Assembly: GCA_039208045.1 (NCBI GenBank)
Contig: JBCCRH010000237.1
Coordinates: forward strand, 1-9,318
DNA length: 9,318 nucleotides
Direction: 5' to 3'
DNA from: JBCCRH01 sp039208045
Lineage (GTDB): Bacteria; Bacteroidota; Bacteroidia; Chitinophagales; Saprospiraceae
Positions 6,169 through 9,318 of this stretch are shown here, piece after piece. The number at the start of each line of letters is the position of its first letter. Within the stretch, counting starts at the first letter, position 1. The notes beneath the pieces are model-generated. The model ran no database searches. It was not told where the DNA came from and saw only the letters and a list, made by a program, of their open reading frames with translations. The position numbers were made by a program, and so were the translations under genes.

Positions 6169-6921
6169 TCAAAAATCACAAGCTGACCCATACTGCTTTA
6201 GCCAGCGCTCGTGCTCCCGATAATTGGGCATAATTTGCTCTACCAAATTCCAAAAGCGGGGAGAGTGATTAAACTCTACGAGATGGCTGAGCTCATGCAC
6301 AATCACATAGTCGACCACCTCCTTTGGAGCTAAGAGGAGCCGAGTAGATAGATTGATATTGCCTTTGGAAGAACAGCTCCCCCAGCGCGTATGCGTATAT
6401 TTCAACTTTACCTGTTGGATGTCCTGCTGGAAAAAAAGTTTATTGAGCGCATGTACTCGCTCCTTTATTTCTGGTAGGAAATACTGGCCGAATAAGCGGC
6501 TCAGTAGCTTGCGTACCACCTGATTGAATGCCTGTGGATGCTCCATTTTTCCCAAGCGGAGCTTGACCGCTTGTCCATCAATCGTCCCGCTATGGCTTTT
6601 CTTGTCTACTTCTTCAATCGAAATAAGAAACTGTTGTCCTCGAATTCGGATGGTATCGCCCGACTGGTACGTTCTGCTGGATTGGTAGGGCTGAAATAGA
6701 TGTGGATTTTCAGTCATCTTCTGCTCTAGCCAGTTTTGCAACCAAGTAAACTGCTTTTGAAATTGAGTGGGAGTAAGATGGACGGGCGTCCTAAAAATGA
6801 TATGATCTTTACCAAAACTGGCCCGCACGCTGGAGCGCAATTCACGATAGATGACCAGCGGAATAGGCTGGCCATGTATCATGATAGTGGTATGTTGTTT
6901 TAATGTCCTACGATTAGCCAT
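6169..6921 (-). CDS. YgjP/DUF45-type zinc metallopeptidase (M48-like fold)
   Basis: This is a 250-residue protein. The C-terminal half carries the DUF45 (COG1451, YgjP) hallmarks: TRWGSCSSKGNINLSTRLLLAP (start ~Thr178) and the zinc motif H209-E-L-S-H213 followed by H219 (VIVHELSHLVEFNHSPRFW). The N-terminal half (~15-130) fits the family's beta-rich region with an RSSVRASFG core. There is no signal peptide, so it is cytoplasmic. Family members are predicted metal-dependent hydrolases; the physiological substrate is unknown. Its ATG lies inside the last codons of serC (8-bp overlap, ATGGCTAA), which indicates translational coupling. An in-frame Met at residue 14 is an alternative start but would lose little. 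The functional link to serine synthesis is unclear. Confidence 0.92.
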   Translation of the reverse strand: MANRRTLKQHTTIMIHGQPIPLVIYRELRSSVRASFGKDHIIFRTPVHLTPTQFQKQFTWLQNWLEQKMTENPHLFQPYQSSRTYQSGDTIRIRGQQFLISIEEVDKKSHSGTIDGQAVKLRLGKMEHPQAFNQVVRKLLSRLFGQYFLPEIKERVHALNKLFFQQDIQQVKLKYTHTRWGSCSSKGNINLSTRLLLAPKEVVDYVIVHELSHLVEFNHSPRFWNLVEQIMPNYREHERWLKQYGSACDF

Positions 6922-7990
6922 GCTTTTCGGTAAACTGATGCATTACATCAGCAAGCACTTGAGCACTTTCCAAAGGCATAGAATTGTAGATCGATGCCCT
7001 AAAGCCTCCCACCGAGCGGTGCCCTTTGACCCCTACACATCCCGCTGCTGCACAATATTCTAAGAAGCTTGGAGCTAACTCTTCGTACGCTTTACCCAAA
7101 ACGAAAGTGGCATTCATCAATGAACGATCCTCAACTGCTGCTACACCTTCAAATATACCATTTGAATCAATAGCATCGTAAATGATTTTTGCTTTAGCTG
7201 TATTATGTTCTGCTATTTTGTTTAAACCACCCTGCTCTTTCACCCATTTTAGCGTAAGCATACTTACATAAATAGGAAATACCGGAGGGGTGTTAAAGGC
7301 AGAATCCTTCTTGATATGAGTCTCGTAATCTAGCATAGTCGGGATAGTACGCTTTACCTTGCCCAACAAATCTTTCTTCACAATAACTAAGGTCGTACCC
7401 GCAGGCCCCATATTTTTCTGCGCTCCGGCATAGATAATGGCAAAGCGAGAAAAATCGATAGGTCTGCTGAACATATCAGAAGACATATCGCACACAAAGG
7501 GAACGGATGTTTCTGGCCATGCATGGTACTGCGTCCCAAAAATGGTATTATTGCTAGTAAGGTGTACATACTTTAGGTGAGCCGGAATATCGTAGCCCTT
7601 AGGGATATACGAAAAATTGGACTCCTTGGAAGACGCTAGTACTTCTACCTTCCCAAATAACTTCGCTTCTTTGATCGCCTTGGTAGACCAACTTCCGGTA
7701 TCCACATAGCCCGCCACTTCACTTTCATCCAGCAGATTCATAGCCGTCATAAAAAATTGAGAGCTTGCTCCTCCAGTTAGGAAGAGGGCAGCATAATCAT
7801 CGGTCAGCCCTAAAAGATCGTGTACCAAAGTAACCGCTTCCTCCAAAATTGTCTTAAACTCTGGGCTGCGGTGCGAAATCTCCATGATCGACAAGCCGAT
7901 GCCATTAAGATCGGCTACTCCCTGTGCTGCTTCTTGAATGACACTCGCAGGTAAAATAGCTGGTCCTGCGCTGAAATTGTGCTTTTTCAT
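6914..7990 (-). CDS. serC: Phosphoserine aminotransferase
   Basis: SerC transfers an amino group from glutamate to 3-phosphohydroxypyruvate, giving O-phospho-L-serine. It also acts in the pyridoxal phosphate pathway in some bacteria. It is a cytoplasmic homodimer of class V aminotransferase fold. The 358-residue length is standard. Visible features are the HNFSAGPAILP start, the ISHRSPEF substrate-binding segment (~38-45), GGASSQF (73-79, PLP phosphate region), the CDMSSDMFSRPID strand (167-179, the PLP-ring Asp168), the Schiff-base lysine K192 in YAGAQKNMGPAG, and GHRSVGGFRASIYN (323-336) with arginines for the phosphate of the substrate. The usual partner serA is not downstream; instead the peptidase gene overlaps its stop by 8 bp. 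A -7 promoter element lies 45 bp upstream. Confidence 0.98.
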   Translation of the reverse strand: MKKHNFSAGPAILPASVIQEAAQGVADLNGIGLSIMEISHRSPEFKTILEEAVTLVHDLLGLTDDYAALFLTGGASSQFFMTAMNLLDESEVAGYVDTGSWSTKAIKEAKLFGKVEVLASSKESNFSYIPKGYDIPAHLKYVHLTSNNTIFGTQYHAWPETSVPFVCDMSSDMFSRPIDFSRFAIIYAGAQKNMGPAGTTLVIVKKDLLGKVKRTIPTMLDYETHIKKDSAFNTPPVFPIYVSMLTLKWVKEQGGLNKIAEHNTAKAKIIYDAIDSNGIFEGVAAVEDRSLMNATFVLGKAYEELAPSFLEYCAAAGCVGVKGHRSVGGFRASIYNSMPLESAQVLADVMHQFTEKHG

Positions 7991-8034
7991 TGTACTCGTT
8001 TTTTAAGATTATCATAGCCTTTTCTTAGGCACCG

Positions 8035-8042
8035 CAAAAATA
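8035..8042 (-). promoter_or_regulatory. -7 element of the serC promoter
   Basis: On the minus strand this reads TATTTTTG, an exact TAnnTTTG. It lies 45 bp upstream of the serC ATG (7990), so the leader would be about 40 nt. The expected -33 position 20 bp further upstream reads TGA rather than TTG, so this rests mainly on the -7 match in an A/T-rich stretch. Confidence 0.45.
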
Positions 8043-8127
8043 TATATTTTCCCTACATCCTATCACTCGAAGCCTAATTTTGCATTCATTTATACCTATT
8101 AATAATGATAGCGGCAAATTGTTTGGG

Positions 8128-8240
8128 GCCTTCTCCCGATCAATATCGGGGACCACTATGTTCCGTAGCTCGCTATTCGCTCGGCCACTACGTGTCCCGA
8201 TCGCTAGCGCGTCGGCTACTGCACAGCGTTAGGCCGCAAG
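8128..8240. repeat. GC-rich element with a palindrome and a ~32-bp imperfect tandem repeat
   Basis: The block stands out by GC content from the A/T-rich spacer around it. It opens with a hairpin, CCCGAT (8135-8140), CAAT loop, ATCGGG (8145-8150). Two similar units follow: 8153-8184 (starts CCACTATGT, ends CGCTCGG) and 8185-8215 (starts CCACTACGTG, ends GCGTCGG). A degenerate third start, CTACTGCACAGCG, begins at 8216. It looks like a dispersed intergenic repeat rather than a gene; exact ends are uncertain. Confidence 0.55.
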
Positions 8241-8282
8241 CACTCCAAAAAAATCAAAAAAAAAGATGCAAAATATTATATC

Positions 8283-8332
8283 CTAATTAGTATGCAAACT
8301 GGAATTTTTAGTGGTAAAAAATCTAATTAGTA
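8283..8332. repeat. Two CTAATTAGTA sites exactly 40 bp apart
   Basis: CTAATTAGTA occurs at 8283-8292 and 8323-8332. The first eight bases form a perfect palindrome (CTAATTAG). The 40-bp spacing is close to four helical turns, so both would face the same side of the DNA. They lie about 110 bp upstream of the first rRNA promoter, a position that would suit an activator or architectural protein. No regulator can be named. Confidence 0.4.
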
Positions 8333-8442
8333 ATCGGATTATTGGCCCTAGCGAAAGGGGAATTGAGATAAAGTGCTCAAATCCAGCGACTTGAAATAGA
8401 AAGCGCAAAATAAGACCTCTCCACTCTTTATAAAATTAAAAC

Positions 8443-8473
8443 TTGCAAAGTCCAAAACTCCCCTTTACATTTG
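8443..8473 (+). promoter_or_regulatory. rRNA promoter P1
   Basis: TTG (8443-8445), a 20-bp spacer, then TACATTTG (8466-8473): an exact match to the Bacteroidota -33/-7 arrangement. The sequence upstream (TTTATAAAATTAAA) is A/T-rich, like an UP element. GCAGCC follows the -7 element. Transcription would start around 8480, about 380 nt before mature 16S rRNA. Confidence 0.82.
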
Positions 8474-8548
8474 CAGCCGCTTCGGATGAGAGATGAAATG
8501 TCATTACAAACGATCCGAAATAAAAAGCGAAAAAATCTGCAAATTTCC

Positions 8549-8579
8549 TTGCACAGTATACAAAAGCGCTTTAAATTTG
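8549..8579 (+). promoter_or_regulatory. rRNA promoter P2
   Basis: TTG (8549-8551), a 20-bp spacer, then TAAATTTG (8572-8579), the same geometry as P1. The flanks repeat too: CTTGCA at the -33, GCTTT or CCTTT before the -7, GCAG after it. An upstream block is shared as well, GAAATAGAAAGCGCAAAAT (8393-8411) against 8517-8536. P1 and P2 probably arose by duplication of one promoter unit. P2 would start transcription near 8586. Confidence 0.85.
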
Positions 8580-8696
8580 CAGTCCCTTAGCGAGAGAGTT
8601 GGGGGATAAGGATAAAAAACGAGAAATTGTTTAAGATAAGATTGGCTGGAACGGTGTAGATTGATTGGGTTTGGAATGAGTTTTAGTTGATTAAAA

Positions 8697-8708
8697 AGTT
8701 CATTGACA
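8697..8708 (+). promoter_or_regulatory. boxA-like antitermination site in the rRNA leader
   Basis: AGTTCATTGACA agrees with the E. coli rrn boxA TGCTCTTTAACA at 8 of 12 positions and lies in the leader 112 bp downstream of P2's likely start and ~150 bp before 16S. boxA in rRNA leaders loads NusB/S10 to suppress early termination. The site is degenerate, so position and context carry most of the weight. Confidence 0.4.
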
Positions 8709-8860
8709 CTGAGGGTTATAAGATAAGGTTGAAAGACCAAAGGAATACTCGAAATTAAGAAATAGACCTAGCGGACTTTTTTAGATTTTTTAGGAATTTG
8801 AGAAGGATGCAACTTTGCTGGTAATAAGATAGAGTGCTTTAGGGTACTCGCAAGAAAATT

Positions 8861-9318
<458 letters not shown>

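Larger units (their letters stand above)
7991..8860. other. 870-bp gene-free region between serC and the rRNA operon
   Basis: serC (leftward) and the rRNA operon (rightward) diverge from this region. In order it holds: the serC promoter (~8035), A/T-rich spacer, a GC-rich repeat element (8128-8240), a pair of CTAATTAGTA sites (8283, 8323), two tandem rRNA promoters (8443-8473 and 8549-8579), and the rRNA leader with a boxA-like site. Short frames at 8105-8290 (+) and 8504-8740 (-) cross these signals and look non-coding. No tRNA gene was recognised. Confidence 0.75.

Noticed and set aside
5916..6191. Minus-strand open frame of 91 codons
   Set aside because: It overlaps the end of the peptidase gene, runs through the 14-bp hairpin and both ends of the inverted-repeat segment, and its protein shows no recognisable motif.
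8228..8234. GTTAGGC, like the R' core of an integron attC site
   Set aside because: No matching RYYYAAC partner at attC distance with paired arms; the closest, GCCTAAT near 8072, has a mismatch and is too far. No integrase or cassette genes are present.
8105..8290. Plus-strand open frame of 61 codons
   Set aside because: It lies almost wholly in the GC-rich repeat element; its protein repetition follows from the DNA tandem units, and it ends in a lysine-rich poly-A stretch.
8504..8740. Minus-strand open frame of 78 codons
   Set aside because: It runs opposite to the rRNA leader and covers promoter P2 and the boxA-like site; no motif supports it.

Overview
The window looks like a chromosomal segment of a Bacteroidota bacterium, and class Saprospiria is my best guess. 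The evidence is the 16S rRNA 5' end, promoters of the Bacteroidota type (TTG, about 20 bp, TAnnTTTG), ribosomal genes without clear Shine-Dalgarno sequences, the rpsF-rpsR-rplI order with no ssb or priB between, and MORN-plus-caspase proteins. The Saprospiria placement is inference; the phylum is well supported by the 16S.

Layout. (1) 1-2464, + strand: two tandem paralogues with a C-terminal caspase-like (peptidase C14) domain. The first is cut by the window edge. The second is complete and consists of a signal peptide, about twelve MORN motifs grouped into four cysteine-paired modules, a short linker and the caspase domain. (2) 2496-3916: the ribosomal operon rpsF-rpsR-rplI, with a good -7 promoter element in front and a textbook intrinsic terminator behind; S6 carries a long RG-rich tail. 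(3) 4000-5880: an AT-rich, exported fusion of a SUMF1/FGE-like domain and a serine beta-lactamase-type domain, flanked by a short inverted repeat. (4) 5881-6168: a gene-free stretch between convergent genes, holding a 103-bp segment with perfect 11-bp terminal inverted repeats and a perfect 14-bp GC-rich hairpin. (5) 6169-7990, - strand: serC (phosphoserine aminotransferase) followed by a YgjP/DUF45-type zinc peptidase with an 8-bp overlap, probably one transcript. (6) 7991-8860: an 870-bp gene-free region containing the serC promoter, a GC-rich palindromic/tandem-repeat element, a pair of CTAATTAGTA sites exactly 40 bp apart, two tandem rRNA promoters of identical architecture and the rRNA leader with a boxA-like site. 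(7) 8861 to the end: the first ~458 nt of 16S rRNA; the rest of the rRNA operon lies outside.

How it fits together. The right half is growth machinery (rRNA and ribosomal proteins) plus serine biosynthesis. The left edge and the 4000-5880 gene are accessory, exported multi-domain proteins. The most unusual content is the secreted MORN-caspase pair and the SUMF1/beta-lactamase fusion. No complete new defence or mobile system can be demonstrated from this window alone, but the MORN-caspase locus continues to the left and is the best candidate for one.
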